In this document: positions 56,723 through 64,000 of the stretch, piece after piece
Position numbering within the stretch: the first letter of the stretch is position 1
Layout: each line of letters opens with the position of its first letter
Source: Corallincola holothuriorum
GTDB taxonomy: Bacteria; Pseudomonadota; Gammaproteobacteria; Enterobacterales; Neiellaceae
DNA length: 64,000 nt
Reading direction: 5' to 3'
Assembly: GCF_003336225.1 (NCBI RefSeq)
Contig: NZ_QPID01000005.1
Span: 248,001-312,000 of the forward strand
Made by a program: the position numbers and the translations under genes
Notes under the pieces: model-generated
The model's database searches: none
Seen by the model: only the letters and a program-made list of their open reading frames with translations
What the model was told of the DNA's origin: nothing

Positions 56723-59395
56723 ATGAAGAATCTTGTTTCACAGCTGATGTCGGCACAGGCCAAAGTCGCGGTGGCTGTCTCTGCCGCGTTACTGGCAGTT
56801 GCTGGTTGTGGCTCAGACACCACTGTGCGTTCTGAATCCTCTGATCCTGTTGTTGTCGACTACCCGGTGGCGTATGTCGCTCGGTCGATACCGGTCGATG
56901 AAGATGGTGACCGGCAGAGTAACAGTATCCGCCGCCCTGCAGAGTTTTTCGCTGGTGCGCAATTGGTTCTCAAAGACCGGGCATCGGTTTCTGCTGCCGA
57001 AACAGTCCTCACCGAGGGAGTGTTTGAAGAGGGCGCTCTTTATGATGTCAAAGATCTCACCGTATCGGTCGATGGCAACCAACTGCTGTTTGCCATGCGA
57101 GCACCAGAGATTGAAGATGCTGATGACGAAGACCAACCTAAATGGAATCTCTGGATTTATGATCGTGTCGAACAGCTGATACGTCCGGTGATCAGCGATC
57201 CGCTGACTGCTGAAGCTGGTCATGATATCGCCCCCCGTTTTTTACCCGATGGTCGTATCGTTTTCACATCCACCCGTCAGCGAACTGCTCGAGCTATTTT
57301 ACTGGATGAAGGCAAGCCACAATTTACTGCCTTAGATGAAGACCGTCGTGAGTCTGCGTTTCAACTCCACGTGATGAATGATGATGGCAGTGACATCCAG
57401 CAGCTGAGCTTTAATCCGAGTCACGATCTGGATCCTGTGGTATTGGATGATGGCACTATCATCTATACCCGCTGGGACAATATGGGCTCCCGCAGTGCCA
57501 CCCACCTTTATCGCATGCGTCAGGATGGCAGTGGTAATGAATTTCTCTATGGCTGGCATAGTCACAATGTGGGCACCGATGGTGATCGCGTTGATTACGC
57601 AGAGCCGCAACAAACCTATGATGGCCAGTTGATGCTCATGCTGCGCCGCACTGAAAATGAGTTCAGTGGTGGTGAATTGGTTTATCTGAATACCGATGAC
57701 TACACCGAGCTTGAGACGCCTATCGCGGATGCTCCGCCCGGCGAGGCACAAGTCTCAGCGACTTACGGCCTGATCCGTACCGACGAAGAGATCTCTGTGG
57801 GTGGACGTATGCTGAGTGCTTTTCCTCTGGTGGATGGTACAGCACGTATGCTGATCAGCTGGAGTCCGTGCCTGTTAGAGCAGGCGGAAGATCCCGATGC
57901 CGCTGAAGGCGCAGAGCCTTTACCCAAGTTACCTTGTACCGAAGATAACTTAGCCTTGGAAGGGGTGACCGAAGCCGCTCCCGCTTATGGCTTATGGATT
58001 TATGACATCACCCAAGGGACACAGCAGCCTATCGTTCCTGTCACTGAGGGGATGTTTTTCACCGATCCAGTAGTATTGCAGGAGCGTCCGCGCCCTAGCT
58101 TTAGTGAGGGTGAAAAGGATGAAACATTGGTCGAAGAGATCGCTGGGGTTATCCATATTCGCAGCGTCTATGATTTTGATGGCTTAGATACGGTAGGGAT
58201 CACCACTATGCGCGACCCTGCGCAGACCACAGCGGATGATCGTCCAGCCAGATTCCTGCGCATCGTGAAGAGTGTCTCTATGCCCGACGATGACGTCGTG
58301 GATCTGCCTAATACTGCCTTTGGCCGCAGCGCCGGACAGTTGATGCGGGAGATTATTGGCTACGCACCGATCGAGCCTGATGGCTCGGTGAAAGTAAAAG
58401 TGCCAGCCAATGTGCCTTTGGCACTGAGCATTGTTGATGGTGAAACTATGCGAGTAGGTGGTCGCCACCAGCACTGGATCACCCTGCAACCAGGTGAATC
58501 ATTAGAGTGCGGCGGTTGCCACACCTCACAAAGTACCTTGCCCCACGGACGTGTGGACGCACAGGCACCCAGTGCTAACCCTGGAGCGCCGGAAACCGGT
58601 CAGCCTTTCCCTAACACCAATCCGGCACTGTTTGCTGATATTGGCGAAACCATGGCCGAAGTCGCCACTCGGATTAATGGTTTAGCAGCGCCTAACGCTA
58701 ATTTGGTTTATGAAGATATCTGGACCGATCCTGCGGTGCGTGCGCCGGATGCGCCACAGGCATGGGCATATACAGATATGGGCACCATAGCGCCTGAAGG
58801 AGCTGAATGCTTTGAACGCTGGACCGCCTATTGCCGCCTGCAGATAAACTATCCCGTGCACCTTCAGCCATTGTGGGACCGGGATCGTCAGATTTTGGAC
58901 CCAGACACCGAAGAGTTGCTGCAAGACAATACCTGTATTAGTTGCCACGGTATTGCCGATGCGGACGGTGAAACGCAAGTACCCGCCGGACAACTGGATC
59001 TGCGTGGCGATATTTCTGCTGACGAGCCTGATCACGTAGTGAGCTACCGTGAGTTGATGTTCAATGACAATGAGCAAGAAGTGGAAGAGGGTGCCATAAG
59101 AGATGTGCTGGTGCAGTCTACCGATGGCGATGGTAACCCGCTATTCCAGACCGACGCGGATGGCGAGTTGATCTTAGACAGTGAAGGTAATCCTATTCCT
59201 ATTCTTGAGACGGTTCCTGTTGCAGCGTCGATGAGTGTTAATGGGGCTGCTGCCAGTAATCGCTTCTTTGCCCCGTTTCGTGCGGGCGGCACCCACGCCG
59301 GACTGCTAAACGATGCCGAGCTGCGGTTAGTCGCGGAGTGGCTGGATATCGGTGGTCAATATTACAACACGCCATTTTATGGCGCGGATAACTGA
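56723..59395 (+). CDS. Di-haem beta-propeller lipoprotein (HZS-alpha-like)
   Basis: About 890 residues. Lipoprotein signal (lipobox AVAGC), then a TolB/WD-type beta-propeller (about 110-450; repeats such as APRFLPDGRIVFTSTR, HDLDPVVLDDGTIIYTRWDN) and two c-haem motifs: CGGCH (about Cys596) and CISCH (about Cys738). The combination matches the layout of hydrazine-synthase alpha-subunit-like proteins, which outside anammox bacteria have no proven role. ATG 56723 preferred to GTG 56714. First gene of the plus-strand group. Confidence 0.88.
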   Translation: MKNLVSQLMSAQAKVAVAVSAALLAVAGCGSDTTVRSESSDPVVVDYPVAYVARSIPVDEDGDRQSNSIRRPAEFFAGAQLVLKDRASVSAAETVLTEGVFEEGALYDVKDLTVSVDGNQLLFAMRAPEIEDADDEDQPKWNLWIYDRVEQLIRPVISDPLTAEAGHDIAPRFLPDGRIVFTSTRQRTARAILLDEGKPQFTALDEDRRESAFQLHVMNDDGSDIQQLSFNPSHDLDPVVLDDGTIIYTRWDNMGSRSATHLYRMRQDGSGNEFLYGWHSHNVGTDGDRVDYAEPQQTYDGQLMLMLRRTENEFSGGELVYLNTDDYTELETPIADAPPGEAQVSATYGLIRTDEEISVGGRMLSAFPLVDGTARMLISWSPCLLEQAEDPDAAEGAEPLPKLPCTEDNLALEGVTEAAPAYGLWIYDITQGTQQPIVPVTEGMFFTDPVVLQERPRPSFSEGEKDETLVEEIAGVIHIRSVYDFDGLDTVGITTMRDPAQTTADDRPARFLRIVKSVSMPDDDVVDLPNTAFGRSAGQLMREIIGYAPIEPDGSVKVKVPANVPLALSIVDGETMRVGGRHQHWITLQPGESLECGGCHTSQSTLPHGRVDAQAPSANPGAPETGQPFPNTNPALFADIGETMAEVATRINGLAAPNANLVYEDIWTDPAVRAPDAPQAWAYTDMGTIAPEGAECFERWTAYCRLQINYPVHLQPLWDRDRQILDPDTEELLQDNTCISCHGIADADGETQVPAGQLDLRGDISADEPDHVVSYRELMFNDNEQEVEEGAIRDVLVQSTDGDGNPLFQTDADGELILDSEGNPIPILETVPVAASMSVNGAAASNRFFAPFRAGGTHAGLLNDAELRLVAEWLDIGGQYYNTPFYGADN

Positions 59396-59403
59396 GGCGG
59401 TTG

Positions 59404-60222
59404 ATGGAGAAGTTAGCCTTATTGGCCGCGTGTTTGATTGTGCTTATGTTGCTCACTGTGTGTCCAGCACAAGCTGCCCAGGAGCCCCTGCCGCAACCGC
59501 CAGAATCGGAGCAAGAGACCAGCTGGTTTGGTGGTTGGTTCAGTGCCGAAGAACAAGCACTGGCGCTGCAGGTGGCGGAGCCTTATATCGAGCTGCGTAC
59601 CGGTCCAGGCCGTGGTTTTCCGGTCTTTCATGTGGTGGAGCGCGGTGGCGAAGTGGTCATTGAAAAGCGCCGCACGGATTGGGTAAAGGTACGCACTCCG
59701 CGAGATAAAAGTGGTTGGGTGCGCGCAGAAGATATGGAAAAGACCCTCGCTGATGGCGAGTTGGTGAGTTTTAACCGTGGTTCATTCGATAGCTTTCAAC
59801 AACGGCGCTGGGAAGGGGGCTTTTCTGGAGGCGATCTGGAAGGTGCCAACTTATTGAGCGCCTATATCGGTTACGCATTTACTGAGAATTTAGCGATCGA
59901 AGTTACCGGCAATAAGGCGCTGGGAGATGTCTCCGATACCACACTGCTGGATATCGGTTTAGTGCATCAGCCCTTTCCCGATTGGCGGATATCACCTTTC
60001 TTTGGTATCGGTGCCGGTTTAATCAGTACCGATCCACACTCGTCATTGGTTGAAACGGAAGACCGCGACGATGAAACCCTGCATGCCACCGCAGGTGCAC
60101 GAATCTACCTGGCTCGCCGATTTATGCTGCGAGCGGAATACAGACAATACATGGTGCTGACGGACCGTGATGACAATGAAGAGCTGGAAGCATGGAAATT
60201 GGGTGTAAGCGTTTACTTTTAA
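59404..60222 (+). CDS. Exported SH3b plus outer-membrane beta-barrel protein
   Basis: A 272-residue protein with signal peptide (cleavage near AQA). Residues about 50-110 are a bacterial SH3 domain (YIELRTGPGRGFPVFHVVERG, DWVKVRTPRDKSGWV), usually a cell-wall-binding module. Residues 135-272 form an amphipathic strand series ending WKLGVSVYF, the terminal Phe signature of outer-membrane barrels. Starts eight bases after the propeller gene stop; overlaps the next gene by 31 bases. Confidence 0.86.
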   Translation: MEKLALLAACLIVLMLLTVCPAQAAQEPLPQPPESEQETSWFGGWFSAEEQALALQVAEPYIELRTGPGRGFPVFHVVERGGEVVIEKRRTDWVKVRTPRDKSGWVRAEDMEKTLADGELVSFNRGSFDSFQQRRWEGGFSGGDLEGANLLSAYIGYAFTENLAIEVTGNKALGDVSDTTLLDIGLVHQPFPDWRISPFFGIGAGLISTDPHSSLVETEDRDDETLHATAGARIYLARRFMLRAEYRQYMVLTDRDDNEELEAWKLGVSVYF

Positions 60223-60815
60223 TTGCAGCCTTGCTGCCGATGTCAGGGTGGGTTGCCGCTGACGAAACTTTTGAACCTAAGGTTGAGCGCCGTCAGATCG
60301 ACGAAGCCTTGATCGATGATGAAGATTTTCAGCTGGGTGCCTATGCGGGCGTTATCAGTATTGAAGATTTTGGTTCCGAGTTCCTGTGGGGAGTTAAGGG
60401 CGCTTATCACGTCACCGAAGACTTTTTCTTGGAAGCCAATTACGGCAGCTCCGAGGCCGGTGAAACCAGCTTTGAACGCTTGTCAGGTGGGGCGCCTTTA
60501 TTAACTGATAGTGAGCGTGACTACAGCTTCTATATGGCGTCAGTGGGATGGAATATCTTGCCAGGTGAAGCGTTTGTTTGGGATGCCTACAGCTTTAACA
60601 GCTCTCTCTACCTGTTGGCCGGGGTGGGCAGTACCGATTTTGCCGGTGACGACAATTTTACCATGGGGTTTGGTGCCGGTTACCGAGTGCTAATCAATGA
60701 TTGGTTGGCTTTTGATCTGAGCGGTCATGACTATATCTTCGACCTGGATGTGACAGGCGAAGACAAAACCACACACAACCTGGCCTTTACCGCCGGTGTG
60801 TCGATTTTCTTCTAG
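60192..60815 (+). CDS. Outer-membrane beta-barrel protein
   Basis: A 207-residue protein with signal peptide (cleavage near VAA) and an eight-strand-like barrel pattern (FLWGVKGAYHVTEDFFLEANY, YLLAGVGSTDFAG, FTAGVSIFF) with terminal Phe. It resembles the second half of the previous product, suggesting a gene duplication. ATG lies inside the 3' end of the previous gene, overlapping by 31 bases in another frame. Confidence 0.85.
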   Translation: MEIGCKRLLLIAALLPMSGWVAADETFEPKVERRQIDEALIDDEDFQLGAYAGVISIEDFGSEFLWGVKGAYHVTEDFFLEANYGSSEAGETSFERLSGGAPLLTDSERDYSFYMASVGWNILPGEAFVWDAYSFNSSLYLLAGVGSTDFAGDDNFTMGFGAGYRVLINDWLAFDLSGHDYIFDLDVTGEDKTTHNLAFTAGVSIFF

Positions 60816-60826
60816 AGGATAATACG

Positions 60827-61321
60827 ATGAGAGCCTTTTTTATCAGTCTGTTGTTGAGTGCAACGTTTGTTTTTAGCGGTGCTGCTTATAGTGCTGAGTT
60901 AAAAATACCCGCGCCGGACTTCACCTTGAAATCCTCTACCGGTGAGAACATTCGTTTGTCAGAACTGCGCGGCGAGATCGTGCTGCTGAACTTTTGGGCG
61001 TCTTGGTGTGGCCCATGCCGCCAGGAGATGCCAGAGCTGGAAGCATTAGCCACCGATTTTGCCGATCTGGGCGTTAAAGTGTTGGGTGTTAACGTGGAGC
61101 AGGATCCGTCAGAGGGGATGGCATTTCTGAAAGATATCACGGTGAGCTTCCCGATCCTGTTTGATAAGACTAATGAAGTGACCGAGTTGTATGACGTCGA
61201 TTCCATGCCGACCACCGTGCTGATTGACCGTGATGGTCAGATCCGTTTTCATCACCGTGGTTATAAGCCTGGTTATGAAGACACCTATCGTCAGCAGATC
61301 AAAAGCTTGATCCGGGAGTAA
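60827..61321 (+). CDS. TlpA/ResA-like periplasmic thioredoxin
   Basis: A 164-residue thioredoxin-fold protein with signal peptide and active site WCGPC (Cys61, Cys64) in [16 protein letters not shown]; cis-Pro in [10 protein letters not shown]. Such proteins reduce disulfides in apo-cytochromes or oxidoreductases in the periplasm; here they may serve the haem motifs of neighbouring products. 11 bases after the barrel gene. Confidence 0.93.
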   Translation: MRAFFISLLLSATFVFSGAAYSAELKIPAPDFTLKSSTGENIRLSELRGEIVLLNFWASWCGPCRQEMPELEALATDFADLGVKVLGVNVEQDPSEGMAFLKDITVSFPILFDKTNEVTELYDVDSMPTTVLIDRDGQIRFHHRGYKPGYEDTYRQQIKSLIRE

Positions 61322-61324
61322 TTG

Positions 61325-61546
61325 ATGAAACGGATTTTGCTGGTTCTATTTGTCTGCGTTGCTGCATCGGGCTGCTCCAGCATCAAGCCCTGGGTGAAAC
61401 CCTATGAGCGGCAAAAGCTGGCGGATCCGATCATGAAGTTTGATAAGCATCCTATCGCCGCTAAACATAATGCGCACGTTTTTGAATCCCGAGAAGCGGC
61501 TCGTGGAGCCGATGGCAGTGGTGGAGGTGGTTGTGGTTGTAACTAA
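61325..61546 (+). CDS. DUF4266 small lipoprotein
   Basis: A 73-residue lipoprotein: lipobox (AASGC), then YERQKLADPIMKFD and a tail HVFESREAARGADG followed by GGGGCGCN. The Gly/Cys tail and YERxxLADPxM are the DUF4266 pattern. Its start is three bases after the thioredoxin stop, and its 3' end overlaps the DUF3570 start by 14 bases. Role unknown. Confidence 0.9.
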   Translation: MKRILLVLFVCVAASGCSSIKPWVKPYERQKLADPIMKFDKHPIAAKHNAHVFESREAARGADGSGGGGCGCN

Positions 61547-62672
61547 CCTTCGTACACTGCTGGCGTTATGCCTGTGGTTGCCCTTATTTGTACAGGCTGC
61601 TGTGCTGCCGGAAGATCGTGCCGATGTGTTGTACCACAGGTACGAAGGCGGCGGTATGACCATTGATGGTCCAGCGGTGTTAGTGCGAAAGAGTGTTAGC
61701 GAGAAGGTCTCACTGTCAGGTTATTACTACGCGGATGCTGTTTCTGCTGCGTCGATCGATGTGGTAACCACCGCTAGCCCTTATACAGAAGATCGCGACG
61801 AATATAGTTTTGGTGTTGACTACCTGCATGGTAAATCCACCATGAGCCTAGCCTATAGCAACAGTGACGAGAGTGACTACACAGCCAATACCCTGTCGTT
61901 TGGTATTAGTCAGGATATGTTTGGCGATCTCACCACGGTATCTCTGGGATATGCCTATGGCTGGGATGATGTGGGGAAGAACGGTGAAGCGGATTTCGAT
62001 GAAGAGATTGACCGCCGCAGTTATAGCCTCGGATTGACTCAAGTACTGACGGCTGAATGGGTTATGGCCTTTAATTTTCAGGCCATCACCGATGAAGGAT
62101 TCCTGAATAACCCTTATCGTTCGGTGCGTTATGTCGACCCGACGGTAGCACAGGGCTACAGTTACCAAGCAGAGGTCTACCCCCATACCCGCACCAGCGT
62201 TGCCGCCGGTATCTCTACTAAGTATTACCTGCCATACCGAGCCGCTTTAGGTTTCGAAGCGCGTTATTTTGATGATGATTGGGAAATTCAGGCCTACAAC
62301 GTGGGAGCTGACTATACCCACCCTATCGGTGATAACTGGGTCGTGACGACGCGAGTGCGTTACTACAGTCAGAGCGAAGCTGAGTTCTATTCTGATCTGT
62401 TTCCCTACAAAGATGCTCAGAATTATATGGCCCGAGACAAAGAGCTTAGTGACTTCACATCGATTACCGTCGGTGCCGGGGTGACCTACCGCTTGCCACT
62501 GTCTGGCTATACCGATTCGTTTACCGGCTCTGCCACGTTGGAGTGGGATCATATCGAGTTTGATTACAACAATTTCCGCGATGCCCGTGAAACGGGAGTC
62601 GGTGCCGGAGAAGAGGGGCTTTACTCTTTCGGTGCTGATGTCGTACGCGCGTTTATCAGTGTTTATTACTAG
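61533..62672 (+). CDS. DUF3570 outer-membrane protein
   Basis: A 379-residue protein with a signal peptide (cleavage after VQA), then amphipathic strands ending in VVRAFISVYY, as in outer-membrane barrels. The family pairs with DUF4266 in many genomes. I start it at GTG 61533 because GGAGG lies five bases upstream; that GGAGG is within the Gly codons of the DUF4266 tail. An in-frame ATG at 61512 would add seven residues. Confidence 0.88.
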   Translation: MVVTNLRTLLALCLWLPLFVQAAVLPEDRADVLYHRYEGGGMTIDGPAVLVRKSVSEKVSLSGYYYADAVSAASIDVVTTASPYTEDRDEYSFGVDYLHGKSTMSLAYSNSDESDYTANTLSFGISQDMFGDLTTVSLGYAYGWDDVGKNGEADFDEEIDRRSYSLGLTQVLTAEWVMAFNFQAITDEGFLNNPYRSVRYVDPTVAQGYSYQAEVYPHTRTSVAAGISTKYYLPYRAALGFEARYFDDDWEIQAYNVGADYTHPIGDNWVVTTRVRYYSQSEAEFYSDLFPYKDAQNYMARDKELSDFTSITVGAGVTYRLPLSGYTDSFTGSATLEWDHIEFDYNNFRDARETGVGAGEEGLYSFGADVVRAFISVYY

Positions 62673-62688
62673 CGGAACGGAGAGCCTA

Positions 62689-63228
62689 ATGGAAAATATC
62701 AGTATGAAAAGGATTGGTCAGGCGGTTGTCGCCACTATTTTATTGTTCACCGCTAGTCTCTTTAGCACTTTGCAGGCCGAAGAACAGCCGTTAGGCGACA
62801 AGGTTGAGTCGCTCAAAGAGCAGGTGGTCAAACTCAACCGTGACCTGTTTATTCTTGAAGAAGACCTGTTATTCCCTGCCACCACACAGGTCACTGTGTA
62901 TTTGTCGGTGGATACTGGCAAATTCTTCAAATTAGACTCTGTTGAGCTGAAGATCGACGATGACCGCGTGGCCGGTTACCTCTATACCGAACGTCAGGTT
63001 AATGCGCTTCATCGAGGTGGGATCCAGAGGCTTTACATTGGCAACCTGAAAGCCGGCAAACATGAAGTGACTGCGTTCTTTACTGGCTTTGGTCCCGATG
63101 GCCGCGAGTATCGCCGTGGTGCCACGTTGGCTTTTGACAAAGGAACTGACGCCAAAGTGTTGGAGCTACAGGTTCGCGATGAAACTGATACCTATCAGCC
63201 TGATTTCAAGGTAGTGGAATGGCAGTAA
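62689..63228 (+). CDS. Small periplasmic protein of the DUF3570 cluster
   Basis: A 179-residue protein with signal peptide (cleavage near LQA), a coiled-coil stretch (DKVESLKEQVVKLNRDL) and a beta-sandwich-like rest (TVYLSVDTGKFFKLDSVELK, LYIGNLKAGKHEVTAFFTGF). No family named with confidence. GGAGAG seven bases before ATG 62689; overlaps the next gene by 10 bases. Probably an accessory of the barrel proteins. Confidence 0.8.
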   Translation: MENISMKRIGQAVVATILLFTASLFSTLQAEEQPLGDKVESLKEQVVKLNRDLFILEEDLLFPATTQVTVYLSVDTGKFFKLDSVELKIDDDRVAGYLYTERQVNALHRGGIQRLYIGNLKAGKHEVTAFFTGFGPDGREYRRGATLAFDKGTDAKVLELQVRDETDTYQPDFKVVEWQ

Positions 63229-64000
63229 AGGTGACCTTGGCTATGCGCCAGCGCTGGCGTTGTATCGCGCTGGCGGTGGCATGCTTTAGCGTATCCCTAA
63301 GCGCTGTTGCTGATGACGATGAAAAAGAGCATCTGCAAGCAGAGTTAGGCTATCGGGTGGGTCTGTTTGAGTACTATCAGGGCGATCCTTTGGCCGCTCT
63401 GACATTTCTCGAAGTGGATAAAGTGCGGACCGAGCAGCGCTTAGCCAGTCGCAGTGCTGACGCCTTGGCCGAAGATAATGCTGCGCGTGCCGATGCGCGA
63501 TTGTTAGAAGCGGGGATCCGTTTGGGTTACGGCTTGCATCGCAGTGCGCGTGCCTTGCTTAGTCAATTGGTTGCCTCACCGACATTGTCGGAGCAGGGAT
63601 ATGCGGAAGCCAGCCTCTATCTAGCTCAATGGCTCTATCTGCACCAACAACCGGATGCTGCATTGAGGGTGTTGACCGATGTGCGCGGTCAGTTACCCGC
63701 TGATCAGGCACAACAAGCCGCTTATCTGGAGCAACTGTTGCAGGCCACGACTGGCAGTACCAGCGCCACCGCAGAGGTCAGCTATGACGCAGGCCCATGG
63801 CAGCCTTACTTGCTTTATAACCAAGGGATCGCCCATGCACAGGCGAAGCAGGCCGACCAAGCGCTAACGTCGCTGGAACAAGCGTTAATTCTACTAAGCC
63901 AAGGTCGCGCGGTCAGTGATGACAGCTGGCTAGATCTATTGGCGTGGAGTGCTTGGTTCCCACCAACGCCCTTGCCGCTGGCAGAAGGCGAGATCACCTC
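63219..64000 (+). CDS. TPR-like exported protein, 3' end cut by window edge
   Basis: The frame is open from ATG 63219 to the window end (260 codons). Signal peptide followed after about 31 residues by helical repeats (YRVGLFEYYQGDPLAALTFL, GYGLHRSARALLSQL, LYLAQWLYLHQQPDAALRVL, LYNQGIAHAQAKQADQALTS) of the TPR/Sel1 kind. Such repeats hold protein complexes together. Starts 10 bases inside the previous gene and so is the next member of the same operon. Confidence 0.82.
   Translation, partial: MAVKVTLAMRQRWRCIALAVACFSVSLSAVADDDEKEHLQAELGYRVGLFEYYQGDPLAALTFLEVDKVRTEQRLASRSADALAEDNAARADARLLEAGIRLGYGLHRSARALLSQLVASPTLSEQGYAEASLYLAQWLYLHQQPDAALRVLTDVRGQLPADQAQQAAYLEQLLQATTGSTSATAEVSYDAGPWQPYLLYNQGIAHAQAKQADQALTSLEQALILLSQGRAVSDDSWLDLLAWSAWFPPTPLPLAEGEIT

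Overview
The window looks like a chromosome segment of a free-living, probably marine gammaproteobacterium of the Alteromonadales type. Base composition is balanced. Gene order such as divergent mutY-yggX and trmB, the argA, ygiQ, yfhM-pbpC and yvcK orthologues, and the abundance of c-di-GMP proteins (three GGDEF proteins, two also with EAL) all fit. I cannot fix genus or species from the sequence alone.

Layout. 1-7.2 kb: pbpC (last residues cut off by the window edge) and the alpha-2-macroglobulin lipoprotein gene yfhM, on the minus strand. 7.5-12.7 kb: an exported GGDEF-EAL protein with a starch-binding-type N-terminus, a phospholipase D-family protein and yvcK. 12.9-17.2 kb: tRNA-Leu(CAG) and tRNA-Phe(GAA), then a small integron-cassette array (four attC sites, five small A/T-rich genes, no integrase in view), a tyrosine-phosphatase-like gene and tRNA-Thr(TGT). 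17.4-32 kb: mostly metabolic and envelope genes: an Fe-S oxidoreductase, class III alcohol dehydrogenase, M14 carboxypeptidase with a DUF4136 lipoprotein, a periplasmic binding protein, a GST, a voltage-gated K+ channel, argA, an AsmA-like protein, a GFA-family protein and ygiQ. 32-49 kb: MaoC-like hydratase, a FIST-sensor/GGDEF-EAL pair, a formate/nitrite-family channel fused to CBS domains with a divergent LysR regulator, a rearranged tRNA-Phe locus with a 176-bp tandem duplication, a hybrid histidine kinase with a REC-HDOD partner, yggX-mutY, trmB and another diguanylate cyclase. 49-64 kb: apbE, a Crp-family regulator and two divergent gene groups for exported proteins.

The 51-64 kb block is the most interesting part. 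On the minus strand: a mono-haem CxxCH protein, a di-haem LamG lipoprotein and a Tat-exported DUF1501-like protein. Divergent on the plus strand: a di-haem beta-propeller lipoprotein, an SH3b/beta-barrel protein, a second beta-barrel, a TlpA-like thioredoxin, a tiny DUF4266 lipoprotein, a DUF3570 barrel-like protein, a small coiled-coil periplasmic protein and a repeat protein running off the window. Nearly all are exported, many starts overlap the preceding stop, and five c-type haem motifs are present. I read this as an envelope-spanning redox or surface-assembly system of unknown substrate, possibly linked to ApbE (flavin transfer) and the Crp-family regulator just upstream.

No CRISPR array, prophage, transposase, rRNA operon or replication origin was recognised.
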